A stretch of 8,119 nt of DNA, taken from NCBI GenBank assembly GCA_024684665.1, contig JAIKWN010000112.1, forward strand, positions 1-8,119, written 5' to 3'. The stretch comes from Clostridiales bacterium. GTDB taxonomy: Bacteria > Bacillota_A > Clostridia > Christensenellales > Aristaeellaceae. Below, one piece after another: positions 8,071 through 8,119 of this stretch (positions are counted from its first letter, which is position 1; each line of letters opens with the position of its first letter). Under the pieces are notes generated by a model, which worked only from the letters and a program-made list of their open reading frames with translations, had not been told where the DNA came from and made no database searches. The position numbers and the translations under genes are program-made.

Positions 8071-8119
8071 GAGAGGCACACTACAGAGCACGGTAGGAGA
8101 AGTTGCAAGCAACTTCTTC
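8071..8119. other. non-coding right end with terminal inverted repeat
   Basis: After the stop of the truncated reductase there is no recognisable gene. AGAAGTTGC (8098-8106) and GCAACTTCT (8109-8117) are exact 9-bp complements separated by AA, ending two bases before the window edge. This could be an element end, a transfer-origin-type hairpin or a leader structure of a gene beyond the window; the sequence does not decide. A short frame, ATG at 8020 to TGA at 8070 (16 codons), lies just before it. Confidence 0.5.

Overview
The window looks like chromosomal DNA from a GC-rich, fermentative member of the Clostridia (Firmicutes), probably a gut or rumen organism. This rests on strong GGAGG-type ribosome binding sites, near-consensus sigma-A promoters, a CUT1 sugar ABC transporter without its own ATPase, and a solute-binding protein whose signal peptide ends in an AxA site rather than a clear lipobox. 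The genus cannot be named from the sequence.

Layout. Positions 1-210 are AT-richer than the rest, show no recognisable gene, and end in a motif that resembles an insertion-sequence terminus. A LacI-family regulator follows on the minus strand (235-1260). Facing away from it is a plus-strand operon: extracellular sugar-binding protein (1466-2737), two membrane permeases (2906-3829, 3831-4694) and an intracellular GH51 alpha-L-arabinofuranosidase (4699-6213). After a gap that holds a possible gene remnant comes a second plus-strand operon: TetR regulator (6480-7082), isochorismatase-like cysteine hydrolase (7075-7581) and a RibD_C/DHFR-like reductase (7609-8070). The reductase appears to lose its normal C-terminal half at about 7981. 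The last ~140 bases carry two perfect inverted repeats and do not look like the rest of that gene.

How the genes work together. The first operon is a compact system for arabinose-containing oligosaccharides. The binding protein captures the sugar outside, the two permeases import it using an ATPase encoded elsewhere, and the GH51 enzyme removes terminal L-arabinofuranose in the cytoplasm. The LacI protein very likely represses the operon through two 16-bp operators centred 30 bp apart over the promoter and start region. A terminator-like hairpin after the binding-protein gene probably makes that protein more abundant than the permeases. The second operon has a textbook promoter (TTGACA, 17 bp, TATAAT) embedded in a large inverted repeat, which suggests TetR autoregulation. 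Its substrate and inducer cannot be read from the sequence.

Overall this is a well-organised but recognisable carbohydrate-uptake locus beside a small TetR cassette. I found no convincing new molecular system. The points most worth checking are the right-hand junction that cuts the reductase, the operator architectures, the intercistronic hairpin and the possible gene remnant at 6210-6380.
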